A stretch of 64,000 nt of DNA from Planctomycetota bacterium (GTDB lineage Bacteria; Planctomycetota; GCA-2746535), in assembly GCA_002746535.1 (NCBI GenBank), contig NVWA01000002.1, positions 192,866 to 256,865 of the forward strand, given 5' to 3'. Positions within the stretch are counted from its first letter, which is position 1. Each line of letters opens with the position of its first letter. This document shows positions 54,992-64,000 of this stretch, piece by piece. Made by a program: the position numbers and the translations under genes. The notes below the pieces were generated by a model. That model worked only from the letters and a program-made list of their open reading frames with translations, was not told the origin of the DNA and searched no databases.

Positions 54992-55421
54992 ACTTTTTCT
55001 GATCAAATAACAAGATTGCTCAAATATCAGCTTATGAATAAGAATTATAATCGAGCTAATTATTGATTTTAAACATAACGCTCGGATTCTTAGGTCGCGA
55101 TAATATAAATTAAGAATGAGGTAAAACCACTATATTTTGTTTTTATTTATATTTTATACCCATATGTAGATTTATTTTTTACAAAAATGGAATGTAAAGT
55201 TGGGGTTTTTATCTACGAAATTTAACTTAAAATAAAGTCCTTTTAAGTTGAGAAAATGATTCGATTTACAAGAAATAAAAGTTTTCATATTGTCGACTAA
55301 TGTTTTTCTTGAATTTCTTGTTGCGGCTGATCAACAATTTTTTTATCAGATTTTAGACCATTTATTACAAATTTAGACGTTTTTTTATCTAATTCTGTTT
55401 TTATCAATCAAAACTCTGTCC
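54992..55421. other. Intergenic gap of about 430 bases, nothing confident
   Basis: Very AT-rich stretch between the tRNA-Gly promoter and the DUF1643 gene. Contains a 36-codon minus frame (55297-55407) after an in-frame stop, judged not to be a gene. No RNA gene, repeat or recognisable site seen. Confidence 0.4.
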
Positions 55422-55919
55422 CTAAGTGGCATCATGGGACTCTGTAATCACCAATTTCTTGGGCTTAACAGTGCTTTTTTGGTAAAGAGGGTGTGCTGGA
55501 TGCCCAGACTTATTTACGTTCAAACAAAACATATTAGGAATTAATTGGATAACTTTTTCGGATTGATTTAAATGACTTCCATCATTGCCCCAAGCGCCGA
55601 TTACCATTGAACATTTCTCGCAAATTTTTTTTATCCAACTTATATTTCTACTTCCAATTGGTTCTGGATAGGCCAATAAATCCTTTGGAAATGTCGCTCT
55701 GTAGGCAAATAAATTAATCACATAAACACCACCAAAACCCCATTCTTTAGAAAAACTAATACAACGCTTAATAGTAGGGTTATTTTTTGTTTCATCAGCC
55801 GTGGAAGGATTCAAACCAATAAATGCCACTAATGGCAATTCTTCATTCCATATTCTCCATAAAGAATATCTATATTTCCTACACTTCGAAAATTTAGCAC
55901 CAGTTTTAATATTTTCCAT
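55422..55919 (-). CDS. DUF1643-family protein
   Basis: 165 residues. Family blocks RYSLWRIWNEELPLVAFIGLNPSTADE, NPTIKRCISFSKEWGFGGVYVINLFAYRAT and GAWGNDGSHLNQ match the DUF1643 pattern (small proteins of unknown function, widely spread on chromosomes and mobile elements). Divergent from the ychJ-like gene. Function unknown. Confidence 0.85.
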   Translation of the reverse strand: MENIKTGAKFSKCRKYRYSLWRIWNEELPLVAFIGLNPSTADETKNNPTIKRCISFSKEWGFGGVYVINLFAYRATFPKDLLAYPEPIGSRNISWIKKICEKCSMVIGAWGNDGSHLNQSEKVIQLIPNMFCLNVNKSGHPAHPLYQKSTVKPKKLVITESHDAT

Positions 55920-56023
55920 ATTTTGGACCCTGAAGGTTCTTCATTTATTTTTGGTATTAATTATTGATGACTATAATCAAGCTACCAAAATGTTCAAAAC
56001 AAACTATTTGGCTAAAAAGAAAT

Positions 56024-56410
56024 ATGGACTTTTCTTGTCACTGCAATTCAGGTAACAATTATTCCCAATGTTGTTTAAAATACATTTCAGACAAAGAAAA
56101 CCCTAAAACGGCGTTAGAACTTATGCGTTCAAGATATTCAGCATTTGTAACAAAAAATAAAGATTATCTCTTAAAAACATGGCACAAGAAAAACAGTAAT
56201 GAGATTGGACAAGAACTCTTTGATGAAAACCTAAAATGGGTTTCTCTTGAAATTATAAATACTAAAAGAGGAAATGTAAATGACCGTACAGGTTATGTAG
56301 AATTCAAGGCTACGTTTGAAATAGACGGAAACAAAACAACTTTGCATGAGAACAGTAAGTTTAAAAAAGAACAAGGGCGTTGGTATTATGTCAACGGTAC
56401 TCACAAATAA
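56024..56410 (+). CDS. ychJ: YchJ/UPF0225-family SEC-C protein
   Basis: 128 residues from ATG at 56024 (the open frame starts 60 bases earlier). The N-terminal CHCNSGNNYSQCC is an SEC-C-type zinc motif in the YchJ form C-x-C-x(8)-C-C, followed by the core ALELMRSRYSAFVTKNKDYLLKTWH. The C-terminal part of the family (NTF2-like domain) is present. Function unknown; convergent with the AraC gene, 4 bases apart. Confidence 0.85.
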   Translation: MDFSCHCNSGNNYSQCCLKYISDKENPKTALELMRSRYSAFVTKNKDYLLKTWHKKNSNEIGQELFDENLKWVSLEIINTKRGNVNDRTGYVEFKATFEIDGNKTTLHENSKFKKEQGRWYYVNGTHK

Positions 56411-56414
56411 AAAA

Positions 56415-57305
56415 TTACTGAAAAAGTTTTCGATAAGCACTTGGTGAAAATTTTAATTTCTGTTTAAACTTCCGATTAAATGAACTCAGATCATTGAATC
56501 CAGCTTCATTAGAGACATGTATTATTTTATTATTTGTTGTGCGCAACAACAGCATTGCGACCTGAAGACGGCGATCAGCAAGGTAGTCAAAAATACTCTT
56601 GCCAGTAAAAGATTTAAATACTCTGCATAAATAATTCGGATGAAGCTCGACCATTGAGCTAAGTGCGTCTAAAGAATGATTTTCCTTAAAATTGTCATCT
56701 AGGTAAACTCTTACTCGATCAGCATCAAAATGTTCTTTTCGTTTATCAAATGGAAAAGCATCAAAACTATTTAATGCTGAACGACAACATTCGATTAATA
56801 TTAATTTTAAATATAAACGCAATGCTTCAACATTACCCTCACCGTCGCTTTCGTGCTCTTTTAAAGCACAATCCAGCAATAAGTCAAACTTCTGCTTATC
56901 CATGATTTTTACCCTTACTGCTTCATTTAATTTATGATAAAAATTTGGATGTAATGGAATTATATTGGGCAATACATTGTGTAATGGTTTTGGTAAATGG
57001 GGTAATGGATGAATATCCGGTTGCAAATAAATGTTGATGATATCCATGTTTTCACTAACAATGGAATGCTGTTGCCCATAATGTGTCACGCAAATCATCC
57101 CAGGAGTTTCTTCAAAACTTCTAGAACCCATATAATGTGTACCCTTGCCTTTTTTAATATAACTCAATAAGACAACATCCGTTCCATGAAGAAAAGGTGT
57201 GTCATTCCTATATCCGATAAATTCTTCTATGGCAAAGCCTACCTCATTTATTTTTGGGAAAGACTTCTTTTTATTTATATAGCGAACGCCATTTTTTCTT
57301 GCCAC
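56415..57305 (-). CDS. AraC-family transcriptional regulator
   Basis: 296 residues. N-terminal cupin-like ligand domain (TDVVLLSYIKKGKGTHYM, PGMICVTHYGQQHSIV) and C-terminal double helix-turn-helix (SLDALSSMVELHPNYLCRVFKSFTGKSIFDYLADRRLQVAMLLL, then VSNEAGFNDLSSFNRKFKQKLKFSPSAYR). GTG start at 57305, with AAAGGA 7 bases upstream, overlaps the PhyH gene by 35 bases; there is no later good start. Likely controls the overlapping dioxygenase gene. Effector unknown. Confidence 0.87.
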   Translation of the reverse strand: MARKNGVRYINKKKSFPKINEVGFAIEEFIGYRNDTPFLHGTDVVLLSYIKKGKGTHYMGSRSFEETPGMICVTHYGQQHSIVSENMDIINIYLQPDIHPLPHLPKPLHNVLPNIIPLHPNFYHKLNEAVRVKIMDKQKFDLLLDCALKEHESDGEGNVEALRLYLKLILIECCRSALNSFDAFPFDKRKEHFDADRVRVYLDDNFKENHSLDALSSMVELHPNYLCRVFKSFTGKSIFDYLADRRLQVAMLLLRTTNNKIIHVSNEAGFNDLSSFNRKFKQKLKFSPSAYRKLFQ

Positions 57306-58134
57306 TGAAATCCTTTTTTAAATCATCTTTTAGGGTTTTTAAAACTTCTCGACAAGGGAAAATAGTTTGATTTAATTCTTTGCCTACTGGAACTTCAATA
57401 CCATCTTCAATGAGTTGATTCGTAATGATGTGAGACCCATTATTAAACTCTGTACATTTATCCATATAAATGACCACATGAGCCATTCTCCATTCGTCTA
57501 ATAAATTTGGACCTCCTCTGTGAGCTGTTCTCCCATGATGAAAAGTAGCATCACCCGCCTTTAAAGGGACAATTCTTTTTTCCATAAATTCGAGCTCTGG
57601 CTCTATAGTGTATAGCGAACGACTATTATCTAATTCCTGAGTTCTCAATTGATCAAATATATTACTCTTAGGAATGAACCCCATACATCCCATCTCAACC
57701 GTTGTGTCTTGTAAAGCAATCCATACGGAAATAGAATTCTTGGAATTCTGATGAGGCCAATAAGCTTGATCTTGGTGCCACTCCGTGGCTAATTCATTTT
57801 TGGGTGCTTTAGATAATATGTGGTCATGCCAAATTCTTAAGGGTACTCCGGACAATTGTTCTGCAATAGAAAAAAATTCTTCCTTCAACGTTAGCTCTTT
57901 CATGACATCATCTATTTGCCATACATTTACAATTTGATTTAAGCGTCCTTCATGATCTCTACCATTAACATTATCAACCGCTAAATTTTTTGAATATTCC
58001 CTAAAATTTAATGCACACTCCCTACTTATTAAATTCGAAACTTTTACAAAACCATTTTCTTGATAATCTTTAATATGTTTCTCTGAAACAGCTTTTCTTC
58101 CTGATTCCACTGCTATTAATGCTTGGTTTTCCAT
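57271..58134 (-). CDS. Phytanoyl-CoA dioxygenase (PhyH)-family protein
   Basis: 287 residues of the Fe(II)/2-oxoglutarate double-stranded beta-helix fold. The iron facial triad is visible: HxD in EWHQDQAYWPHQ and the distal His in HHGRTAHRGGPN, with the C-terminal Arg of the 2-oxoglutarate site in that block. An insect/plant-like phytanoyl function is not implied; bacterial members act on diverse small molecules. Overlaps the AraC gene, which likely regulates it. Follows the SGNH hydrolase by 127 bases. Confidence 0.83.
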   Translation of the reverse strand: MENQALIAVESGRKAVSEKHIKDYQENGFVKVSNLISRECALNFREYSKNLAVDNVNGRDHEGRLNQIVNVWQIDDVMKELTLKEEFFSIAEQLSGVPLRIWHDHILSKAPKNELATEWHQDQAYWPHQNSKNSISVWIALQDTTVEMGCMGFIPKSNIFDQLRTQELDNSRSLYTIEPELEFMEKRIVPLKAGDATFHHGRTAHRGGPNLLDEWRMAHVVIYMDKCTEFNNGSHIITNQLIEDGIEVPVGKELNQTIFPCREVLKTLKDDLKKDFSGKKKWRSLYK

Positions 58135-58261
58135 ATTTAATCCCCGAAATATTAAACTAAAACATTAATATTAGCCAATTATATTAAGAAACTATGTGAA
58201 TATTAACTATTTTGCCATAACATATTCACACAAGTGGCAAATTACTCGATGAAGCGAGGTA

Positions 58262-58921
58262 TTAAAAAGAATAATCTATCGCAGCTAAAAATGCACGTGC
58301 AATGATCATGTGTCCAATAGTATTGGGATGTACTTGATCACCAGCTAATGTAAATGAATGGTTAACTTCTAGATATTTATCAAATGCTTTTTGAGTGTCG
58401 ACTAATATCGCATTATTTTTACTAGCTAATCTTTTGACAACATCTCCTAATTCATCCATGTCTTTTCGCATCGAATTATTTAAATTGTCATCAATTAAAT
58501 ATGGTGTAATTAATATAAGTTTTTTTAAACCCTTAACTTGATCAATTAAAAAAATTAGTGTGTCTTCATATTCTTTAGCATGAATATGAATTTCTGGGAT
58601 AAGGAATCTATCATATCTACGCCAGACATCATTAATACCTATCTTAATAGCAAGATAATCCGGATTCATATTTAAAACATCTTTCTGCCATCGATCTTTT
58701 AAATCACGAACAGTATTTCCACTAATTCCTTTATTGATTATACGAAGCTTAAGCTCTGGAGTTTTAGATGTAATAATGGCATTAATTAAGTTTACATACC
58801 CATTACCAAAACCATCACGACCTTCACCATCTCCAACCTTACCAAATTCTGTTCTTGCTCGTCCACAATCAGTGATGGAATCTCCAATCATTACTAATTT
58901 GCTGTTTTCTTCTAGAATCAT
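58262..58921 (-). CDS. SGNH/GDSL-family hydrolase
   Basis: 219 residues with the family's blocks: GDSITD (catalytic Ser), NKGISGNT with oxyanion Gly/Asn, GINDVWR and DQVHPNTIGH (Asp-His pair). Cytoplasmic by lack of a signal peptide. Likely an esterase or lipase on small acyl or acetyl groups; substrate unknown. Confidence 0.87.
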   Translation of the reverse strand: MILEENSKLVMIGDSITDCGRARTEFGKVGDGEGRDGFGNGYVNLINAIITSKTPELKLRIINKGISGNTVRDLKDRWQKDVLNMNPDYLAIKIGINDVWRRYDRFLIPEIHIHAKEYEDTLIFLIDQVKGLKKLILITPYLIDDNLNNSMRKDMDELGDVVKRLASKNNAILVDTQKAFDKYLEVNHSFTLAGDQVHPNTIGHMIIARAFLAAIDYSF

Positions 58922-58945
58922 TTCATTTCCCTCTTTAAGTTTCTT

Positions 58946-59413
58946 TTACTCAACACTATATTTTGCCGGTAATTCTTTCAAGTCAACGTTTGTGTTCTTG
59001 ATTATGATAACAAACGGGTCTGGATATTTTTTAATTTTCCTATCCAAATAAAACGATCCTTGATGAAGAATTATTTTATTATCAAAAAGCTGAATTGCAG
59101 AAGACCCTTCAAGGGTCATTTGTAATTCATTCTCCATAGATAATATAAATGCCCCGTTTGCACCTGTCGACAAAAACACTCCTTCCTCAAGTAAATTCTT
59201 AATATCGTAGCTTGTCATTGTCTCAAGCGAGGATCCTATTCTTCCAGGCTCCTGATAGCTTAGTAACGCTGCAATTTCAGCGGTAGCTAATTTCTCATTA
59301 GAAGACTTGAATTTATTCCAAACTTGAATAATTAAAAATGCTATCAGGCCAATTAAAATTGCGTTGATAATTTGATTGGTAATCGATGGTTTTTTATTTT
59401 CGCTCTCTGTCAT
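58946..59413 (-). CDS. Small membrane protein with FecR-like segment
   Basis: 155 residues. One N-terminal membrane helix (IINAILIGLIAFLIIQVW) and a soluble part in which LQMTLEGSSAIQLFDNKIILHQGSFYL resembles the FecR 'LxxGSxxxL....V.L..GxxxL' block. The start overlaps the 98-residue gene by ATGA. Without sigma or transport partners its role is unclear. Confidence 0.5.
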   Translation of the reverse strand: MTESENKKPSITNQIINAILIGLIAFLIIQVWNKFKSSNEKLATAEIAALLSYQEPGRIGSSLETMTSYDIKNLLEEGVFLSTGANGAFILSMENELQMTLEGSSAIQLFDNKIILHQGSFYLDRKIKKYPDPFVIIIKNTNVDLKELPAKYSVE

Positions 59414-59706
59414 AAAAAATAAATATAAATAATAAATCCTATAAAAAGGTCAAACAAAATAAACAGGGACCAAATAAAGATATTAGCCAATTTTTTTTTG
59501 AACGGAGAAAAAGATACCTTCGACTTTTTCTTTTGTTCAACAAGATAAACGGGGTCATCAATTAATACATCATCTTCATCGTCAGGGTTAAGGTCTACTT
59601 TTTCACCTTTTTGAAATTGAATAAGGCTTACAGCCTTATGAGAAGCATCTTCATTTTCAGAAGCCTTTAATTGTTCCGCTAGCCTTTTGGCAGCATCATC
59701 ATCCAT
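59410..59706 (-). CDS. Small single-helix membrane protein
   Basis: 98 residues, acidic/Lys N-terminus (AAKRLAEQLKASENED) and one C-terminal helix (IFIWSLFILFDLFIGFIIYIYF). Start is 3 bases after the aroDE stop and end overlaps the FecR-like gene. No family recognised. Confidence 0.5.
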   Translation of the reverse strand: MDDDAAKRLAEQLKASENEDASHKAVSLIQFQKGEKVDLNPDDEDDVLIDDPVYLVEQKKKSKVSFSPFKKKLANIFIWSLFILFDLFIGFIIYIYFL

Positions 59707-59709
59707 AGA

Positions 59710-61170
59710 TCATCCTAATTTCTTATTTAATATTTCACGAAATAACGTTAAAGGACAAGTTTTCTTTGTCCAATGTTCAAACTGCAATGCTCCCTGTTTT
59801 ACAAACATTTCCCGTCCAGTAATAATTTTTGCGCCATCTTCTTCTGCCTTTAAAATTAATTTCGTTTTATCAGGATTGTAAATAGCATCGAAAACAACTT
59901 GTTCTTCCTTGAATGTTGTCTTTGGCAATGGACTCACATCAACTTCTGGACTCATTCCGACAGATGTAGTATTCATAATCACATTATAGTCTAGGGAGGC
60001 TAAAGCTTGTATTTTTTCTAAAGAAATAAAATTAACTTCTAGCTCATTCGCAATTTTCTGACCTTTAGAAACAGTTCTGTTTGCAATGGTTACATTTGCC
60101 CCTTTGTATTTAGCTCCTATAACAATTGCCCTGGCAGCACCGCCCGCACCAATTACTAAAACCCTTTTGTCTTTCAATGATTTGTCGTCAAGCTTTTCGA
60201 TAACACTATCAATCGCTGCTGAAATATCGGTATTCTTACCTTCCCATCTTCCATCAGACAATTTGGTCAACGTATTCAGTGCTCCAATTTTATTAACAAC
60301 TTCCTCAACTTTATCAGCTATTGTAAAAAAAATCTCTTTATGGGGTATCGTAACAGAAAAGCCATCAAAGTAGGGTGCCAGCTCTGACATAAAGGATTCT
60401 ACTCGCTCAACCTTTAAGGGTAAATAAAGAGCATTGAAACCAATTGAGTTAAACCCTGCATTGTGAATATCAGGGCTCATGCTATGGCCTATAGGGTTTC
60501 CGATGACACCATATAGCTTCGTTTCTTGATTGTTGTTTTTAGTATAATATTTATTCTTCAATTCCGCCAAGGTTACTTGACCAGGAGCAGACTCTTTGCC
60601 GGAACTTAATGCCGCAAATGTCAAAAATCCACCCATCGCTCGCGCGGCAATTCTTGAAATGCGACCTAGTTCTCCCATACCAATTAAAATAGTATCTTTT
60701 CTTCTATCTCTAAGAAGTTGAAATATTTCAGCATTTTGCTCAAGCTGATCAATCTTCATCGCAATTTTAGTAACAGCTCCAGGTATTTCATTCAGTTCAT
60801 CTAAAATACTTTTCAAATTTGAAGGAAACTCATCGAAAAAATGACGCGAAATAATGGCCTGACCAAGCTCCTCTTTTGTTAACTCACTCGCCAAATGCCA
60901 TTCAACATCAATAAATCGGACACCAAGATTTAAAGCACTTCTTAACTCTTTAATTGCTGAAGCGACGTCACCATCCCATTGTCCACCTTCTCGATTCGAA
61001 CGAACTGTAACAATTACATCCTTGCCGGTGCTTTCTACCAATTGCTTTAAATCAAAATTTTTGATTAAATCCAAACGTAATTCAAGTAAATCCGCTTCAC
61101 CATTTACAAATGAAATATCCTCCAAAGCCTGTTTCATATCTGGCCCAATTATTGGCACACAAATCATCAC
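59710..61170 (-). CDS. aroDE: Bifunctional 3-dehydroquinate dehydratase/shikimate dehydrogenase
   Basis: 486 residues joining two shikimate-pathway enzymes. Residues 1-about 210 are type I dehydroquinase (early ELRLDLI, VTVRSNREGGQW, and the Schiff-base Lys near KIAMKID). From about 220 on is shikimate dehydrogenase: GVIGNPIGHSMSPDIHNAGF, SVTIPHKE, NTDISAA and GAGGAARAIVI. Both active sites look complete. Fused AroDE is typical of plants, Chlamydiae and several PVC bacteria. Start codons before MMICVP are ATG ATG (61170 or 61167). Confidence 0.95.
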   Translation of the reverse strand: MMICVPIIGPDMKQALEDISFVNGEADLLELRLDLIKNFDLKQLVESTGKDVIVTVRSNREGGQWDGDVASAIKELRSALNLGVRFIDVEWHLASELTKEELGQAIISRHFFDEFPSNLKSILDELNEIPGAVTKIAMKIDQLEQNAEIFQLLRDRRKDTILIGMGELGRISRIAARAMGGFLTFAALSSGKESAPGQVTLAELKNKYYTKNNNQETKLYGVIGNPIGHSMSPDIHNAGFNSIGFNALYLPLKVERVESFMSELAPYFDGFSVTIPHKEIFFTIADKVEEVVNKIGALNTLTKLSDGRWEGKNTDISAAIDSVIEKLDDKSLKDKRVLVIGAGGAARAIVIGAKYKGANVTIANRTVSKGQKIANELEVNFISLEKIQALASLDYNVIMNTTSVGMSPEVDVSPLPKTTFKEEQVVFDAIYNPDKTKLILKAEEDGAKIITGREMFVKQGALQFEHWTKKTCPLTLFREILNKKLG

Positions 61171-61329
61171 GTCTCTCTTTATATTAAAACCAATATTTTA
61201 GCAATTTTCATTAAAATAAAAACAGCAAAGCAAACTTATAAAATTTTGAATGAGAATGATATCGTTTAATGATTGAAATTACAAATTCCCAATAGAAAAT
61301 GACACGCCAACTATATGAGACGTAATGCC

Positions 61330-61815
61330 ATGAATGATCAATACTCTTTTTTAACTAATACCCCTTTTGATACAAATATTGGACCATTAGAATTTCTTAT
61401 AATTAATGGCGTAATTACCAACGTGAATTTCAAAACTCATACGCGAAAAAAAGCTGATGAGCCTTTTAATCCGCTGACTAGAAAAATCGTTAAACAACTA
61501 AAGGATTATTTTAATCAAAAAAGAACACGCTTTGATTTACCCATGCAATTTGAAGGAACAGATTTTCAAGAGTCAATTTGGAAACAAATTGCCGTCGTTC
61601 CATTTGGAAAAACAATCTCCTATAGCGATCTTGCGAAAAAGGTAAAATCACCAAAAGCTTTTAGGGCCGCCGGTAGCGCTTGTGGTAAAAATCCTCTTCC
61701 GATATTGATCCCTTGTCATAGAATACTTGCTCAAAATAAAACTCTTGGTGGGTTTGGTGGCGGATTAGAAATTAAGATGAAACTTCTAAAACTTGAAGGG
61801 ATTTCCTACAATTAA
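61330..61815 (+). CDS. ogt: Methylated-DNA--protein-cysteine methyltransferase
   Basis: Repairs O6-alkylguanine by transferring the alkyl group to its own Cys. 161 residues from ATG at 61330 (frame opens at 61315). The HTH-like DNA-binding part FQESIWKQIAVVPFGKTISYSDLAKKV and the active-site IPCHRIL are intact. Adjacent to topB with no gap; the promoter region upstream has a weak Fur-box-like stretch at 61252-61270. Confidence 0.92.
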   Translation: MNDQYSFLTNTPFDTNIGPLEFLIINGVITNVNFKTHTRKKADEPFNPLTRKIVKQLKDYFNQKRTRFDLPMQFEGTDFQESIWKQIAVVPFGKTISYSDLAKKVKSPKAFRAAGSACGKNPLPILIPCHRILAQNKTLGGFGGGLEIKMKLLKLEGISYN

Positions 61816-64000
61816 ATGCCCGTTATTCTAACCGAAAAACCCTCCGTCGCTCGCGATATCGCTAAATGCTTACAGGTCAATAATAAACATGATGGGTATA
61901 TTGATGGCAATGGTTATCAAATAACATGGGCCTTTGGCCATTTAGTTGAATTAAAAGAACCTGCCGAATACCATAAAGAATGGAAACGTTGGTCCTTAGA
62001 ATCATTGCCCCTCATTCCAGAAAAATTCGGACTAAAAGCACGTGGTGATGACTCTGCCAAAAAACAATTGAAAATAATAAAAGGTTTATTTAAGAATGCT
62101 GATGAAATTATTTGTGCAACAGATGCTGGGAGAGAGGGTGAATTAATATTTCGATATATTTTATCTTGGGCACAATGTTTAAAGAAACCTGTTAAGCGAT
62201 TATGGATCAGCTCCATGACTGATGAATCTATTAAAAAAGGTTTTGCAAATCTACAAGATGGTAAATTGTACGAACCGCTTTATCGTGCCGCTAAATGCCG
62301 TAGTGAATCTGACTGGATTGTTGGATTGAATTCCACACGATTTTACACTCTCAAATACGGTCAAAATAAAGTTCTTTGGAGTATCGGCCGAGTACAAACG
62401 CCCATATTGGCTTTAATCGTAAACCGTGATCTTGATATTCTAAACTTTATTCCAAAAGATTTTTGGGAACTACAAACAAAATACCGCGAAACTATTTTTC
62501 AATATGTTGGTGGTCGATTCGACGAAGAAGACAAAGCAAAACAGCAATTAGAAAAAGTCAAAGATCATGAATTTGAAATTATTGACGTAAAGGGCAAACA
62601 AGAAAAAGTAAACCCCCCGTTACTATTTGATCTAACAGATCTTCAAAAAGAAATGAGTAAACGACATGGTTTTACTGCAGACCAAACATTAAATTGTACA
62701 CAACAATTATATGAGAAAAAACATGTTACATATCCACGAACTGATAGTCGCTTTTTGACGAGTGACATGAAGTCTGATATGAAACCTTTGTTGGAAAAGT
62801 TAAAAGCCAATTACACATCCCAAATAAAAGAGATTGATCTTGAAAAGCTTGATTTTAATAAAAGAATTTTTAATGATGCCAAGGTGAGTGATCACCACGC
62901 GATTATTCCAACAAAGGTATTACCTGGTTCTCTTGCACCAGATGAGTCAAAAGTATATCATGCCATTGTCCTCCGCTATATTTCTTCTTTTTACCCACCA
63001 TGCTTAAAACAGATTACAACCGTATTTGGCGAAACCAATCATTTAAAATTTAAAGCCACCGGTACCATAATTAAGTCTCTGGGATGGCAAGCGCTTTATA
63101 AGAATGAACCAGAAGAAGAAGGAAGTAAAAAAGAAAAAGAGCAAAAAATACTCCCTGCATTTGAAAAAGGAGAAAAGGGTGATCATGTCCCAACGATTAA
63201 AAAAGGGAAAACATCACCACCAAAACATTTTAATGAAGCAACTCTTCTAACCATGATGGAAACCGCTGGGAAAACGTGTGATGACGAAGAATTGAGAGAG
63301 GCGTTAAAGGAAAAAGGGCTAGGTACTCCTGCTACGAGAGCTTCCATTATTGAAATATTAATCAAACGTAAATATATTTGTCGTCAGAAAAAAAATATTT
63401 TGAGCACTGATTCCGGTAAACACCTAATCTCTATTATTAGTGATGACCGGCTCAAATCACCTGACATGACCGGCGAATGGGAATCAAAATTAAAAAAAAT
63501 TGAGCAAAGTCAATATGATGCCGAAACTTTTATGAAGGACATTATCGACTTCACCAAAAAAATAAAAGAAGAAGCCTCCAAGCCTGTATATGATCAAAAT
63601 ATTTTAGGCAATTGTCCCCTCTGTCAAAATCAAATCATAGAAGGCAAAAAAGGTTACGGATGTAGTGATTGGAAAAATGGGTGCAAATTTGTTCTCTGGA
63701 AAGAAATATATGGCTTGGAAATTACCACAGAAATTGCAAGCCAACTTCTACAAAACAAACAAACTGTTCAATTTTATATGATCAAAGTCAACGACATTAC
63801 CTTTGATGCCCAACTAAGGTTAACATCAAGTGGCGATGTTGAGTACACCAAAATTGAAGCCCAAACACGCAAGCATGCTATCAAAGAGCCAATTGCCCCT
63901 TGCCCCCTTTGTAATGGAAGTATTGTCGAAACTGAAAAAGCTTATGGTTGCAGTGAGTGGCGAACCGGTTGCAAAATGGTTATATGGAAAACCATGGCAC
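61816..64000 (+). CDS. topB: DNA topoisomerase III, 3' end outside window
   Basis: Type IA topoisomerase; at least 728 codons are seen and the frame is still open at the right edge. N-terminal Toprim motif ILTEKPSVARDIAK and TDAGREGE, the gate region with SIGRVQTPI, the active-site Tyr at residue 306 (VTYPRTDSR, Tyr codon 62731-62733), and two C-terminal zinc-ribbon repeats (CPLCQNQ..GYGCSDW and CPLCNGS..AYGCSEW). This pattern is topB/TraE-like rather than topA. ATG is 1 base after the ogt stop. Confidence 0.93.
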   Translation, partial: MPVILTEKPSVARDIAKCLQVNNKHDGYIDGNGYQITWAFGHLVELKEPAEYHKEWKRWSLESLPLIPEKFGLKARGDDSAKKQLKIIKGLFKNADEIICATDAGREGELIFRYILSWAQCLKKPVKRLWISSMTDESIKKGFANLQDGKLYEPLYRAAKCRSESDWIVGLNSTRFYTLKYGQNKVLWSIGRVQTPILALIVNRDLDILNFIPKDFWELQTKYRETIFQYVGGRFDEEDKAKQQLEKVKDHEFEIIDVKGKQEKVNPPLLFDLTDLQKEMSKRHGFTADQTLNCTQQLYEKKHVTYPRTDSRFLTSDMKSDMKPLLEKLKANYTSQIKEIDLEKLDFNKRIFNDAKVSDHHAIIPTKVLPGSLAPDESKVYHAIVLRYISSFYPPCLKQITTVFGETNHLKFKATGTIIKSLGWQALYKNEPEEEGSKKEKEQKILPAFEKGEKGDHVPTIKKGKTSPPKHFNEATLLTMMETAGKTCDDEELREALKEKGLGTPATRASIIEILIKRKYICRQKKNILSTDSGKHLISIISDDRLKSPDMTGEWESKLKKIEQSQYDAETFMKDIIDFTKKIKEEASKPVYDQNILGNCPLCQNQIIEGKKGYGCSDWKNGCKFVLWKEIYGLEITTEIASQLLQNKQTVQFYMIKVNDITFDAQLRLTSSGDVEYTKIEAQTRKHAIKEPIAPCPLCNGSIVETEKAYGCSEWRTGCKMVIWKTMA

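Noticed and set aside
55297..55407. 36-codon minus frame after DUF1643
   Set aside because: Begins with TTG after an in-frame stop, Lys/Gln-rich, no ribosome site; probably chance in AT-rich DNA.
61252..61270. Fur-box-like stretch upstream of ogt
   Set aside because: Only about 12 of 19 positions fit the Fur consensus and no iron gene is near, so it is likely AT-rich coincidence.

Overview
The window is AT-rich (about one third G+C by eye), densely coded, and comes from a Gram-negative bacterium. Lipopolysaccharide functions (Kdo transferase WaaA, phosphoheptose isomerase GmhA, LptB), a secretin and an RND efflux pump show an outer membrane. A fused 3-dehydroquinase/shikimate dehydrogenase (AroDE), an ECF sigma factor paired with a membrane Ser/Thr kinase, and prepilins with FTLIE/FTMIE-type heads lacking the usual glycine before the cleavage site together suggest the PVC superphylum, most likely Lentisphaerota. 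This is inferred from gene content, not from a phylogeny. I see no insertion sequence, prophage, CRISPR array or integron.

Layout. 1-8200: the end of a membrane protein, a cation-diffusion facilitator, and a tetR-OMF-MFP-RND efflux operon on the minus strand with a candidate TetR operator. 8576-18510: a plus-strand operon of 13 overlapping or closely spaced genes for a secretin-based type II secretion/type IV pilus-like machine (major pseudopilin, PilM/N/O/P-like inner-membrane platform, secretin, STAS protein, GspE ATPase, GspF, four minor pseudopilins). 18602-23119: a metallophosphoesterase fused to a propeller-like domain, a PHP phosphatase, a ROK kinase, GmhA and a membrane protein. 23217-26484: waaA, an outer-membrane barrel-like protein and pgl. 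26641-33824: thioredoxin, a secreted Kelch-like protein, the kinase/sigma pair, a membrane protein, a phosphoesterase and an AsmA-like protein with an uncertain start. 33845-38246: tRNA-Arg, the CCA-adding enzyme, a probably inactive signal-peptidase-I-like protein, lptB and a TonB/TolA-like protein. 38271-41647: phosphoesterase, PLD-family protein, YjbQ, thioesterase.

41771-54951 is the conserved information-processing cluster on the minus strand: tRNA-Gly, tRNA-Thr, tuf, tRNA-Trp, secE, nusG, rplK, rplA, rplJ, rplL, rpoB, rpoC, rpsL. It has recognisable promoters, an rplL-rpoB attenuator-like hairpin and terminators after tuf and rpsL. 55422-64000 holds a DUF1643 protein, YchJ, an AraC regulator overlapping a PhyH-type dioxygenase, an SGNH hydrolase, two small membrane proteins, aroDE, ogt and a topoisomerase III gene (topB) that runs off the right edge.

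The most unusual items are: the signal-peptidase-like protein whose Ser/Lys dyad aligns with Asn/Arg and which carries a large beta-rich insertion next to lptB; the STAS protein translationally coupled to the secretion ATPase in a hybrid T2SS/T4P operon; a 30-bp perfect palindrome inside a coding region; and a ribosomal protein S12 with arginine at the lysine-88 streptomycin site.
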